A DNA stretch of 64,000 bases from Bugulina stolonifera (taxonomy: Eukaryota; Bryozoa; Gymnolaemata; Cheilostomatida; Bugulidae), in the NCBI GenBank assembly GCA_935421135.1, contig OW285191.1, forward strand, positions 8,627,504 to 8,691,503, given 5' to 3'. The translations under genes were made by a program, and so were the position numbers. Under the pieces are notes generated by a model that worked only from the letters and a program-made list of their open reading frames with translations, did not search any database and had not been told where the DNA came from. Positions 41,301-51,384 of this stretch are shown one piece after another (position 1 is the first letter of the stretch; each line of letters opens with the position of its first letter).

Positions 41301-43662
41301 TATTACATGGACACGTGCGTGTGGATGATATAGCCTATTCCATCAAATATTATGGTAACACTGAAATTATTATCTTCCAAGATAAAATGCTATAAAAAGA
41401 GACATTAATTCCAATACCAACCTAGATTACTACCATATGAATAATCTACATTCACGCTGACATCTGCTACTGAATCTTTAGGGTTAAGTGACAATACTAT
41501 ACTGGACATCTGCTGAACTGTCAGTTTGAGGACTGTGCTGCTATTTGAAAATGACGTTTCCAAAGTGGACAGTTCAGCACTGGACAGTTCGAAATGCCTA
41601 AGCCCAAACCACCAGACTTTAACTAATTTTTAATATTTTTTTTATTAATTTAATAAGTTAAAATGAACTTTCTGCAAGTTTTGTTCTTCTAAATGTATTC
41701 TACACAGTTTCGAACTGTCCTGTTTCTAACTGTCCAGCTGTGAAAAGTCCTGTTTCGAACTGTCTTTTTCTAAATGTCTCTTTACTCAGTTTGAGCACTC
41801 GTCTGCCTTTTTTCTTGGACTAAAACTACAAAGGATCAAATATTTATAGCGTATTGAAATTTGTACAAAAATATTGGCGATTGTAGCCACAAGCTACATA
41901 GCCTACTTTGTCAACCACCCTGTCAACATCATTGCACTTGGGGTTCAAGCATTCAATATTTGGTTCGGAAAGGGAAACAAACATACAATTGATTAGTGAA
42001 CAAACTAGAATCCCAAACAAAACTAGGATTTAAACCTGGTGCTTTACCTGCAAATGGCTAGGGAAGTCCAAATACAGAAAGCATAACACCTTGCTTGAGA
42101 CACTTCTAGCTTCCAACGAACGTTATGAAGCTCTCTAGCTCGAAGTGATCGGAGCACAGTCTTGAGTATAAATGGTTAGTGTGAAATCTAGACGTCTCAA
42201 TGCTCTGACTCATTTATCCAAGAGTTTAGAGTTGCATAAAAAACCTTTGAAATATGAACAGGAAAGGCGTTAATAACATTATTACACAATTATTTCAACG
42301 TAATATCATACATCAGCACACATTAATGTATAATACAATAATAAGATAATTACTGTGGCAATGTATATAGGGCCTATAAATTTATTTACAACAGCGCATA
42401 ACATGAGAATGACGCTAAACATATTCTTGATAATGAACTATAAGAATGAATATCTATAATATGATCAGTATGATTTATGATGTTAACGTATTATGTCTTG
42501 TTTTTTATAACCAAATAAAAACAAGTGCATGCCTGAAAGTTTCACAAATCCTTTTGTCAACTACTATTAAAATTTTTTCCCACTATTACTGGTTGTTTTG
42601 GTAGTTGGTGGTGATAGTAGTTTAATAATTCCAACCTCTCTATTTAGATCATCACTAGCTAGCAATTAAATCCACCCTTACTACAAATACTATAAAAAAT
42701 AACATTAATAATAATGTGAACAACGCTATTGTCATTTAATTTTCCATTTATTTTTATAAAATTGGTTGATAATAATTATAACAAATAATAGTTATAACAA
42801 TAATATAATATATTATAATATATAATATTATTATTATCATTATGATTATAATATTATATATTATAATATATAATATAATAATAATAATTTTTATTATATT
42901 ATTAATTATAATTATAAATTTAAAATTAATAACAGAAAACCTATAGGGCCGGCCAGAATACTAAGAAAAGTTTTGAGTCTCCCAGGTTAGTTGTTCAAAT
43001 CCGAGACCGAAAAAAACTTAAACCAGCTTAACAACATGCTGTGCATACTACCAATAGTACCACAAATGAATTATTATAATTATTATTTATTAGTTGCAAT
43101 AACAGGAGTGGTGGTAGTAGTTCGTAGTAATGTAATTCTTATTATTTCAAAAAAATCAAAAAATATACGTTTGGGACGTCAGGGGATAGCAAACCATAGC
43201 ACCAGCTAACAAATTTTAAACTGTAAAGTAATAGCTTACGTGTGAAATGACTTGTCACGAGTCCTGGATGAGTTATTACTGCACAAAACTTTGGCATAAC
43301 TAATTACATTCACGTGCAAAAATGCAAACCGGAACTTTGTCTAAAGCAAAAAAGTGGGCCCTTACGGCGTCACTGGCTTTCTATATAGTACTGGCTCTAT
43401 CCTACCTCTATGGTTATAAGTACAATACAATCAATACTGTCTTATGGAGTGGCCAGGACTAGTTGATGTAATACAGTGTTTGGTTTTGGCGCTCTCATTG
43501 GGCTCACTGAGGCTGTACATGTTTGAGTCAATGGTTTATTTATTTTATAGATGTGATGGTTTGGAAAGGGAGAATGCAGAAATAGCCGTAGAGGGAAATA
43601 GTTGGTTTGAAATCAATTTCAAACCATTTCAAGTAAAGACCTTTAAGCTTACTATTTTGTAG
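23343..43662 (+). CDS. MAN2C1: Cytosolic alpha-mannosidase 2C1 (GH38), 22 exons
   Basis: Exons: 23343-23452, 24008-24133, 24254-24475, 24810-24987, 25203-25297, 25922-26120, 26742-26945, 27127-27243, 27582-27677, 28079-28224, 28862-28988, 29518-29655, 29964-30083, 30476-30712, 30941-31053, 35717-35807, 36161-36325, 38221-38364, 38967-39159, 39606-39748, 39892-40022 and 43551-43662. They sum to 3207 nt (1068 residues), close to human MAN2C1 (~1040), with every phase matching. The zinc-binding motif is [12 protein letters not shown] (H271, D273). [15 protein letters not shown] holds the expected nucleophile D383. The C-terminal beta domains keep [10 protein letters not shown] and [10 protein letters not shown]. 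No signal peptide is present, as expected for the cytosolic enzyme that trims free oligomannosides released from misfolded glycoproteins. Introns range from ~0.1 to 4.7 kb; the largest contains a separate elongase gene. Confidence 0.98.
28331..28607. mobile_element. MITE with TAGTGTCTTCGC termini
   Basis: 277 bp with inverted ends TAGTGTCTTCGCGACCT and AGGTTGCGAAGACACTA, flanked on both sides by AAT (3-bp duplication, as in PIF/Harbinger-type elements). No coding content. Intron between MAN2C1 exons 10 and 11. Confidence 0.75.
29318..29480. repeat. Degenerate tandem repeat, ~31 bp x ~5-6
   Basis: Repeated TCTGATTGGTTAATATCGTA-type units with substitutions, in the intron before MAN2C1 exon 12. 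The units carry ATTGG, the CCAAT-box complement, but as a repeat unit this need not be regulatory. Confidence 0.85.
31812..31841. repeat. 13-bp perfect hairpin CAGAGCCATTGAG (copy 1)
   Basis: CAGAGCCATTGAG, loop CCAT, then the exact inverse CTCAATGGCTCTG. A related hairpin recurs at 59997-60024. Intronic in MAN2C1. Confidence 0.85.
32069..32165. repeat. Minisatellite, ~22 bp (GGGATGACAAGGTTAGGGTT)
   Basis: About four to five imperfect units including two identical GACAAGGTTAGGGTTGGGAT copies. The TTAGGG text is part of the unit and not a telomeric array. A run of about 16 C follows at 32274-32293. Confidence 0.85.
32469..32743 (+). repeat. Minisatellite, 25 bp x 11, each unit with GTAAGTATGT
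   Basis: Eleven units of exactly 25 bp, starting GTAAGTATGTACACCACTAC at 32469 and every 25 bases to 32719. They are essentially identical, so the array is homogeneous and young. Each unit holds GTAAGTAT, a perfect U1-complementary 5' splice site, in the sense orientation of the large MAN2C1 intron. Confidence 0.97.
33625..34539 (-). CDS. ELOVL6: Very-long-chain fatty acid elongase, ELOVL6 type, intronless
   Basis: A single 304-codon exon. Seven or so hydrophobic helices fit an ER multispan elongase that condenses malonyl-CoA with acyl-CoA. Family motifs are all present: [15 protein letters not shown] (~122-136), the HWYHH histidine box (143-147), [17 protein letters not shown] (~171-187) and [11 protein letters not shown] (~201-211). 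It resembles ELOVL3/6 most (FGGR near 47-50; [17 protein letters not shown]). The C-terminus ends EKKKKV, compatible with a KKxx ER-retrieval signal. The gene lies wholly inside the intron between MAN2C1 exons 15 and 16, on the opposite strand. A minus-strand AATAAA at 33440-33435 is a plausible poly(A) signal. Lack of introns in an intron-rich region suggests a retrocopy or a family that is intronless here; the reading frame is intact. Confidence 0.96.
   Translation of the reverse strand: MDYSINFNITGFSFESNRKDFAHVIDYLDEHWALSIWAAALYVVLIFGGRKVMESFDRFNLSNLLALWSGLLAIFSVLGTIRMLPNLYYSLMHQSFHESVCTIEWTDIPVLALWTSLFSISKIIELGDTVFIVLRKQPLILLHWYHHITVLIYTWYSYADRTSSGRWYITMNYAVHSVMYAYYALRALKYRAPQWVRMAITLFQLSQMVVGVYIAVYVYKLKQKGVPCGVSDNNMKLSFLMYFSYFLLFVKFFYDAYIRKPAPRPSTATKNGITKPHEPLTNGHTNGRVKLANGQASSEKKKKV
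36931..37002 (+). tRNA. tRNA-Pro(TGG): tRNA-Pro (anticodon UGG)
   Basis: 72 bases. The acceptor stem GGCTTGT pairs with ACAAGCC, with discriminator C. The anticodon arm CTCGC-TTTGGGT-GCGAG shows TGG. The T arm is CCCGG-GTTCAAAT-CCCGG with a perfect B box (GGTTCAAATCC), and the A box TGGTCTAGGGG is intact. A TTTTTT pol III terminator follows within about 10 bases. No intron, no encoded CCA. It lies in a MAN2C1 intron on the same strand. Confidence 0.98.
37345..37935. mobile_element. GACTTG-rich repetitive element with inverted ends
   Basis: Both ends are dense in GACTTGACTT / CAAGTC (37364-37500, 37612-37650, 37800-37935), and the outer text is inverted (GGGCCCAAGTC at the left, GACTTGGGCC at the right). 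This looks like a non-autonomous DNA element whose ends expanded into a pentamer/hexamer satellite. Intronic in MAN2C1. Confidence 0.6.
39285..39440. repeat. Dispersed repeat with GTTGTCCTCTCCCAAT
   Basis: GTTGTCCTCTCCCAAT occurs twice directly (39285, 39343) and once inverted (39401). The right part (GACAACTT...AATCAATAGCTA) recurs near 58284-58310, so it is a genome-dispersed repeat. Confidence 0.6.
40150..43412. mobile_element. P-element-superfamily DNA transposon, 3.26 kb
   Basis: Ends are inverted: CATAGAGGTAGGATAGAGCC (26 bp identical in total) at 40150, with the inverse ending at 43412. A second inverted block of ~38 bp containing CTTTAGAC and AGTTCCGGTTTGC lies inside each end. A perfect 8-bp duplication, GTTATAAG, flanks it (40142-40149 and 43413-43420), as expected for P elements. 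Minus-strand remnants of a THAP9/P-type transposase C-terminus confirm the assignment. The middle (42770-42930) is an extremely AT-rich palindromic tract. It lies in the last intron of MAN2C1. Confidence 0.9.
40722..41141 (-). pseudogene. P-element/THAP9-like transposase C-terminal remnants
   Basis: Two blocks in family order on the minus strand. The first, ~41110-40950, reads [16 protein letters not shown], like the SxIRxxGGxNxNPT block of P/THAP9 transposases. The second, 40800-40722, reads [14 protein letters not shown], like the C-terminal SRGGLT motif. They lie in different or interrupted frames. I could not find the catalytic core or a THAP zinc finger, so the element looks defective. 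Confidence 0.7.
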
Positions 43663-45159
43663 ACGCTATCTGTATTGATTTTGCTACTATGCAAGAGAAT
43701 TCTTTAATGCTTAGATGATATTGCTGATTTAAGGACATTATTAGTAGGTTGCTATTTTCTATTGTCATCGTTTATTATAATAATATTGTTATATTACTCT
43801 TTATGATAATATTGTTTTATTATTATGTTAAATTATAATACTTTTATATCTATTATCGTGGTGCTAAGGTTACTTTTGGCAACGTCGAAGAGGACTCATA
43901 AAATATTTTATGTAGCATCAGCTATTGCAAATTTATATGTCATTAAATTTTTTGCTGTGGCCTTTATTGCAAGCATGCATGTAATGGCTAATAAATTTAT
44001 CTATTATTTTTCAAAATAATCCCTCTGTGTTTCACCTATGCATTGGCATAGGTCTATCATTTTGACTAGTTCAAGAATAAGCAGAGGGCTGGTTGAACTT
44101 TTGGTTTTACCTAGCCCGTATTTAGGTCACCTGATCTTGTGTTTAGGTTACTGGCTTCCAATCAGCATGGTGAGTTCCTTTACAGCAACTGTCTGCTGTG
44201 ATAATTGTTAGAGAATGAGATCCTGTACAACTGAACTGGGTTAGATATGGGTTGGAAAATACAAGTTGAATTTTTTGCTACATCTCAAGAAGGTCTATAC
44301 TCTATTTTTACTAAAATTAAATTTTTACCACTTCTACCTCAATCTAGACTCTAGAGAATACCAATATACTACAAACATGTACATGTAATAGTACACTATA
44401 ATAATTCTAGGCAGTTTATAGTTATAATGGGGTTGTCTTTCCTTGTCATTGTATATAACAAATGTTTCCTCAGCAGAAACCTGTATCTTTAACCAATGAT
44501 AATTCAGAATCACAATGTAACTGTATTTAATACGAATATCTACAATATAATGTCGAAGTTTTTAAGAGAGATCCTCAGCATCGGCGGGAAATGGTTCCAC
44601 GCTTGGAAAACCCAATAAGTGACATCCGTTCCCCGATTTTACAAAGCATAAAACGTCGTCATATCTTCACTTTGACTTTCATATTGCAATAAAGTACACC
44701 CAACAATTGAAATTTAAGGCGTTATAAACTAGCATACTGCTTTACTACCGCTCGACATCGTCAATAGTAATAAAAAGTCACAGCAAAGCATAATACTCGC
44801 CATTCTCTTCTGATTGAACAATCACACTCATTGACAGCCATTTACAATCCATTTCATTTGACTTGTCGATTTGGTAGAATAAGAATAAAAGTTGATTTAA
44901 CAAATGCTATGGCTGTAAGTATTGAATATTATGGTATAGTGTGTAATTAGTAACTTTATGGTATTGTTTGTGTAGATGTTATTAAAATTATTTAATTAAT
45001 AATAATAATTAAATTTTAACATCTTTAATAAATTTAAATTCAATTTATTTTGAATACCAACAGAACATTAATTTAATATAACTGTATTATAATAGATATA
45101 ATATTTATTATATAATAACTGACAATTGAAAGTAATTATTAATTATAATAATAGCAAAC
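43663..45159. other. Intergenic / MAN2C1 3' flank
   Basis: AT-rich sequence with TATTATAATAAT runs (43770-43850, 44990-45160). No convincing exons. A 64-codon ORF at 43825-44019 has no recognisable features. Confidence 0.4.
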
Positions 45160-45990
45160 ATAAACTCAGGTGTTCCCCAGGGGTCCGTCCTAGGACCAGT
45201 GCTTTTCCTAGTATTTATTAATGATTTACCAGAGTGCATAGACTGCGCAGTAGGGTTGTTTGCTGATGACACTCTAATATTATATACCAAACTATCCAGA
45301 GTCATCGATACACAACAAGATTCCAGACCAATCTAAATTGTCTTGGTATATGGGCTAACAATGGGGCATGCCCTTTACCCTTAGTAAAAGCAAAATTATA
45401 GCGTTCAACGCAAAGAATGAAGTCCCGCAGTATAAAATGAACGGCACAATTCTAGAACATGTTTCCAGTACTAGGTATCTTGGAGTCATAACCTAAAGTT
45501 TGATGAACCCATACAAACCAAAACGAGAAAGGGAAGGAAGCAACTGGGGATGATCAAAAGAGCACTATTTTGGGCCCCTAAAAAAACAAAACTTACAGCA
45601 TATAAGTCCCTATGTCGGAATTTGCTTCTTCGATATGGGATCCTAGCACAAAGAAGGACATCGAAGAGCTTGAAAATATACAGGACGGCACAACTAGATT
45701 CATTGCTAACATCAAGGGAAGAAAGGGACTCAAGGAAGCTTGGTCTGGTGCCCTTGGCAGAGAGGCAGAGAAAGCGCAGAGTAGATCTCCTAATGGCTAT
45801 CATTTCAAATGAATGTTCCCACCCTGCCCTGAATTCATCTTATGATAAGCTCACCAGACAACAAAACTGCCAGATGCAAACTAGATCCCAAAGCAAAGGC
45901 CAACCAAGATCCTTAAGAGCAAACAGCAACCTATACCACCAGAGTTTTCTACCTCGAACTCTTCGAGATTTAAAAATTGGACAGCTATGA
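45160..45990 (+). pseudogene. Truncated, frameshifted LINE reverse-transcriptase fragment
   Basis: Plus-strand reading in several frames gives the C-terminal half of a non-LTR retrotransposon RT. A GVPQGSVLGPVLF block at ~45168 is followed by the catalytic FADD box at 45259-45270. A STRYLG-type motif at ~45465 precedes thumb-region text up to the stop near 45988. It is 5'-truncated at an AT-rich junction and broken by frameshifts and stops. The type is Jockey/CR1-like. Confidence 0.88.
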
Positions 45991-48127
45991 TACATAACAA
46001 AATATTCTTAATTTCTTCAAATGGCAGATCATAACAACCTGCACTGCCAAGCTATGAAATGACCCCCTGGTCCATACACATCGAACACTGCCCAAACCAT
46101 GCACCAATCCTGTCCCATATGAGGGATACCTCTTCTGCCCCCGAGGCAGTCTAGTATGACAACGATATCCACGTAAGTCCACATAATATTTAGTATTTAA
46201 TGTGGGTCTGTTCATGATGATCACCATTGGAACAGTATTCATTACATTATTTATTTCTTAGACATTATATTATTTATTTGTTAGACTTTAGATGAGGTTG
46301 CCAGCAACTCCTTCCCAGCAAGCGTGTAGGCAGTTGTTTCAGGCATACATGACAAGTTGGGCTGACATCAAGGAGGGAGATTTTTACACGCGTGAGACAA
46401 CCCTCACCGACTCTTTGACTACTAAAATACCTAAAATCTTTTTTAAACAATGAGAACCACACTTGATGGGCTGTCTGCTGTGGGCACAGTTCTCAGTTAC
46501 ATGTAGTTACAAACTATGGTGGTGAAAAATGTTTTGCTTCAAGTACAGTTGCTAGGTTGCTACAAATACTAGTACACGGAGTTTTTTTGCCTGCACAAAA
46601 CCAGTGAAGACAGGCTAGGTCTCACACTAAGGCAACCATGATGTCTCATATAGGTGTCAAGATAATATAAGATAAAATAGTATTAATTTAAATTGTTGCA
46701 TTTAGTTTAGAGGCTGTTACATTACATTTCCTGACTGTTTGTAACCAATTTGGTCACTGTTGTGTTTTGAGGTGGTTTATTAACGACCATGAAGAAACAT
46801 TAATTACTATCTAATACTGTGTATGACCATGAGATACTATCTTCTATCCATTTACTATCCATTGCAAAACAAACAAAAGTTCTTCATTTGTATAGTTGGA
46901 GAGACTAAGCTTGCATAGCATTAATAAACAAAATAGCTCCAAAGCAAATTATATCATATAAATATTAAATGTATGAGCTGCTAGCTTGGTAGTCAGCTTG
47001 TATGTACATAATAGTCACCAAAATAGCAAATAAAAGTTATTATTGACTAAAATCCCAAACCGGGAGTGCTTGCAGGAGTTTGGGAGTGCTTGCAGGAGTT
47101 TGGGAGTTTGCAGGAGATGGGTTTTGAAAACGGGAGGGTCCTGGTGAGACCGGGAGAGTTGTCATGTATGATTGGAGGATCACTAAACTTTTTAAACAAA
47201 GTATCATATGCTTACAATTATTTGTACATATGCATGTACTGATGCAGGCCTATATTTTTCTGCACTAGTTTTACCAGTTTCACAGTTTAATTTTTTACAC
47301 CTTATAACTGCTTAATTTTATTGGCATGAAGTCATTTTATTCAATATTATTATAATTATTTATTTAAATTTATTTCATAGATGTTATAATGTGAATAGGT
47401 TTCCGAGCAGGAATATGACATACTTTATGTTATAAAATAAATATTTATTTGTATTGTACCACAGCTTTGCTAGATGGTATTCAACAGCTAGGGTAGCTTA
47501 GTTGGGGAACATTATGGGTTATTGTTTAGATGAAAGCATTTCAAACCAGTACAAGAAGACATGGGTAGATTGACTCAAATTTGTGTACAATTGATTGGAG
47601 ACTAGACCTCAATTTTTTTAGTGAGGCTTACAATCCTCACTGCCTCAATACGTTCAGTCCCAACTGGTTTATATAATGTTCGAAGCAGTACTTTACACTC
47701 ATAGCTTATTAGCATGAGACCATTTTGTAGAATATGGTAACATGGTAAGATCACCAGTAAAATATGGTAACATGGTAATATCACCAGTAGAATGTGATAA
47801 CATGGTAATATCACTAGTAGAATATGGTAATGAATACAATTTGATGACCAAATAGCGAGATATCCATGCCTTGCAACTGACTGAATGGCTAGTATGGGCA
47901 GTGATACTGACAACAAGTAATTTTTGTATAGCCTTCATTATTATAATAACATGTACATATTATGCATTATATTAGGTAACTTTAGCACAAGTGTGCAAAA
48001 AGTATACAGGTGAAGAATATTACTGTAACTTAATCATATATATTGGCCAATATAAGAATGGTAGATTAAAATAGAAATTAGTTTCTGGTCTCTTGTAATG
48101 CACATGCTGAACTAAACAATCATGAAC
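45991..48127. other. Gene-poor intergenic region
   Basis: I see no coding exons. The start may include the LINE 3' UTR. It contains a short tandem repeat at 47064-47110 (GGGAGTGCTTGCAGGAGTTT, two full copies plus a partial) and the minisatellite at 47733-47833. Confidence 0.45.
47733..47833. repeat. Minisatellite, ~30 bp x ~3.5
   Basis: Units GAATATGGTAACATGGTAAT... separated by ATCACCAGTA, with point differences. Intergenic. Confidence 0.9.
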
Positions 48128-48815
48128 ACTAAAGGTGCGTTTACACTACACCAACTCCAACCTCCAACTCCGACTCCCACCTATGTGTTTACACTATACC
48201 AACTAGTTGTTGACCACACAATCAATTAACCACCACCAGTTACTGAGCTTATTAACTAGAATCACAGTACATGTGCACTTGTACTTGTGGTTGGCTTTCC
48301 TTGCTATGAATACTGGTCCAGTATTCATAGCAAAGTAGAGCATACCTGTTACAGTACAAGTGTACATGTACTGTGATTACAGTAAATGAGCTTAGATTCA
48401 TCATCTATGATCAACAGCCAATCCTAGATTTGTAAAATAGCTGGTAGTGGTAGTTATAACCTCAGCTATCAGAAATTATACTTCAAATTACAACATGTAT
48501 AATTTTTGATGGCTAATGCTAGACAAAATTTTGCCCATAATAAAGCTTTAGATTTATCATCAATAATCCAGAGCCAATTCTAGATTTGCAAAACAGATGC
48601 TAGCTATAATTAAAATACTGATTTCTGATTGGTCAGTACCCGCCGACTTGTCGGAGTAACCCAGCACTGTTGGGTTGCTCCAACTCCGTCTCCGACAATA
48701 GGGATCTCCAACACCGACTCCGACTTTTGTGTTTACACTACACCAACTTTGCCGGGGTTGGGCAAAAAAGACGGAGTTGATATTGGAGTTGGTGTAATGC
48801 AAACGCACCTTTAGT
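48128..48815. mobile_element. Foldback DNA element with ACTAAAGGTGCG termini
   Basis: Ends are inverted: ACTAAAGGTGCGTTTACACT at the left and the inverse (…AACGCACCTTTAGT) at the right, continuing through CACCAACTCCAA. The termini fit a TA target duplication. The interior is partly palindromic too, centred on a 33-bp perfect palindrome at 48301-48333. It has no transposase. Confidence 0.82.
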
Positions 48816-49670
48816 TTGGTAGTTTCTGGGAAGATAAATTCACATATTTACACTATAGTCAATTTAATTCACTCTGGTTATTAAAACCTCGATCTACATC
48901 AAATAGGCCCCTACAAAATATATTTTCTTTATATTAAAACACCGTTAGTAAACACACAGATATATGTCTGTCGATGGTAGTAGTTGTTATTTCCAACTCC
49001 ATTTTTACTACCTGGTTCTGTTGATTTCTAATAATGTTGTGTGTATTCTTTGACCTCACTAATTATTTGTGAGTATTCTGCTGACAGTCATAGTTACATT
49101 GCCAAAATGGTATCAACAGCAACAGTTCCAGTATAACATGTGTACAAGCTCAATGGGACATTATAAGCATATCTATATTATTAGCCATCATATTCTTTTA
49201 TAAATTACAACCTATGTTACACATTCACATACATAATTGATAGGTAATTCTCAATAATACGATTTGTACAACCATTGACTAGAGATATTATATAATGAAA
49301 TGTTTCAGCAATAAAAAAGGAAGTAGTACATTAGTTGTACTAGTAATACATGTATTTCACATAGACCAGTTAAGCTGTGTGCTTTGATGATCAATGTCTG
49401 CATTGTCTGTCCAATGTTAATTAAATACTTGTTGCCATGGCAACTTTGCTAGCCTTCCAAGTAATTTTTATTAGCTATTATTGACAATGTTGATTTGAAT
49501 AATTAGTACAAGCTTGGGCAATAGTGTGCTTCCTTTGAGATATGTACAGTATTATACCACTGCTAGTAGCACCGTGCCCTACGCTATAGTTTGAAGATGG
49601 CATGCCGAGTCTGTTTGGCAAGCTTTGTGGCGCTATCTGTCCTTCACACTCCGTTAGCTTTATATAGTTT
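48816..49670. other. Intergenic / dispanin 3' flank
   Basis: No recognisable gene. Probably includes the 3' UTR of the minus-strand dispanin gene. Confidence 0.4.
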
Positions 49671-51384
49671 TCAATGAGCATCTAGTAGTTCAGTCAGTAT
49701 ATAAACCAGATATAAAGTGAGATACATGATGAATCCTAGCACTGTTGTTACCACGTTGATTCTGTGCGCTACTAAAGCATGGTGGTAAGCCTCCGTAAAT
49801 TTTCCTACAATCAAAGTGAACAATTAAATGTGCCATGCCCATATAAATAGAAAGAATGGTTTTATGTATTCAAATTGTATAATATTGATTGTACTGTAAC
49901 CGGTGTTGGATGCCATACGATTATTGAGGTGGACTTGTTGGGTCACAATTGACGAAACCAAATTATCAAACACTCACATTTCAAATTACATGTAAACTTA
50001 TTTGCTGTCTATCTCTACGATGCTTTTTATATAATAATTTGTAATTTCATTTTAAAACAGCGATGCTAGGTTTTAGGACTTCGTTCTGCTTACCAGTTGA
50101 TGCAGTAGGGTGTTTTACAATTTTCAGTATGACCAGTTAATCTAGTTATGTGTTGTCCAGTAACAAGACACCCAACGATACAACATATTAATTCAAAGGT
50201 CAAAAATTCCAAAATTTGACAATCCTAATATTTTGACAAAAAATCAATTCATTCTCATTTCAAGCTGTTGTTGTAATGTGACACTGCACCCAACTAGTAA
50301 ATGCATTGCAAAACTACACACCTAATAATACAGCACATTAATTCAAAGGCCTCATCTCCCAAGTTTCACAGTTATTACAGCAGTGTTCATAGTGATTTAC
50401 AACTGGAAATTTAGATAGTCTTATCATTTTCTACTATTGCTTCACTCTTCATTTTAACTGCACGTGGCACCATGGCTCTGATATAAGATCAATGTTATTG
50501 TTTCTTGGCTTTGGTTAAGCAGACATGCTAACACTTACCTCGATTGAGTGAGGTTGTTGACCTAACTGAATAGGCTATCGCTAGGAGACCAAGTAACACA
50601 TTGCATACTAGACAGTTCATAACTGACCAGGGCAAGTAGTTGTCTGTTGTGTGGACAAACTGTTTTTCTGATTCCAACCCATATTCATGCAAAAGTTCTG
50701 CATTTTCTTGGCTTTGTCGTCCTGCCCATTGCTCATCATGAATTTCATCCAGATGGTCCGATTCTAGAAAAATATGTGAATAAGGAAGTATAGATATACA
50801 TATAGGCCTACATGCATGAGTATTACATATATTATTTTTATAATGCTATTTACTGTCCATATCCAATCTCAATGTTTGATGCTGCAATACTTGGTGTAAT
50901 CTTGGGTAGTCATCAAGTCTCAGGCATTTTAATGCGGTAAGCTGTAACTGGCACACCGACCAATAAGTTAGTCCTATTTTTATCAAATTTGGCTCGAGTT
51001 CAGCTTTGTCCTGCAGTGGAACTCCAGTCTTTTCATCCGATACTGGGCTCCTACCACCACTCATGTGGACTCATTGTTAAGTTAGATGTAAGAAACTATA
51101 AGGGTACAGTTGACCACCCTTTTTTTGTTTTCAGTCATATATAACAAGCCTTGGCTTATAACGTAGGTCCAATGATGAATACGATCAGTGATAAAAATGA
51201 TAAATTGACACCCAATGGTGAGCCAGATCTACCCATCTCTTTGTTTGCAGCACTTTCTGCAGTTTACTATGTAGTTACCCTTACAGGCTACTTGCAATAA
51301 AAAACTGCATAATAAGCTAGTTTCTGTCTAGGACAAATGAAGGTTACCTGTAAGTGGTGTGCTATCCGACTCGACTCTTGACAT
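49671..51384 (-). CDS. Dispanin (CD225-family) two-pass membrane protein
   Basis: Exons 51384-51348, 50763-50539 and 49804-49671 total 396 nt (131 residues, stop TGA) with matching phases. The N-terminal ~50 residues are acidic and polar. TM1 is at ~56-78 with the family's membrane-proximal cysteines (NYLPWSVMNCLVCNVLLGLL), followed by AYSVRST, the conserved short cytosolic loop, and then TM2 (~104-125, VVTTVLGFIMYLTLYLVYIL). This layout is that of CD225/dispanin proteins (IFITM, SYNDIG1, PRRT2, TMEM91 relatives), which act in membrane fusion and trafficking; the juxtamembrane cysteines are palmitoylation sites in IFITMs. The subfamily cannot be assigned. It is divergent from NAA40, about 0.5 kb away. 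Confidence 0.83.
50854..51064 (-). CDS. Possible alternative first exon of the dispanin gene
   Basis: Opens with ATG (MSGGRSPVSDEKTGV) and runs 70 codons to GACA|GTAAAT, a usable donor, leaving phase 1. The main first exon also leaves phase 1, so either can join the exon at 50763. The encoded text is hydrophilic, protein-like and unique. If the donor is not used it ends two codons later at a stop as a 72-residue ORF. Transcript evidence would be needed. Confidence 0.4.

Noticed and set aside
42950..43005. tRNA-like TTCAAATCCGAGACC text
   Set aside because: Resembles a B box only; no A box or stems at proper spacing.
45486..45803. Minus-strand 105-codon ORF
   Set aside because: Antisense shadow of the LINE reverse-transcriptase remnant.
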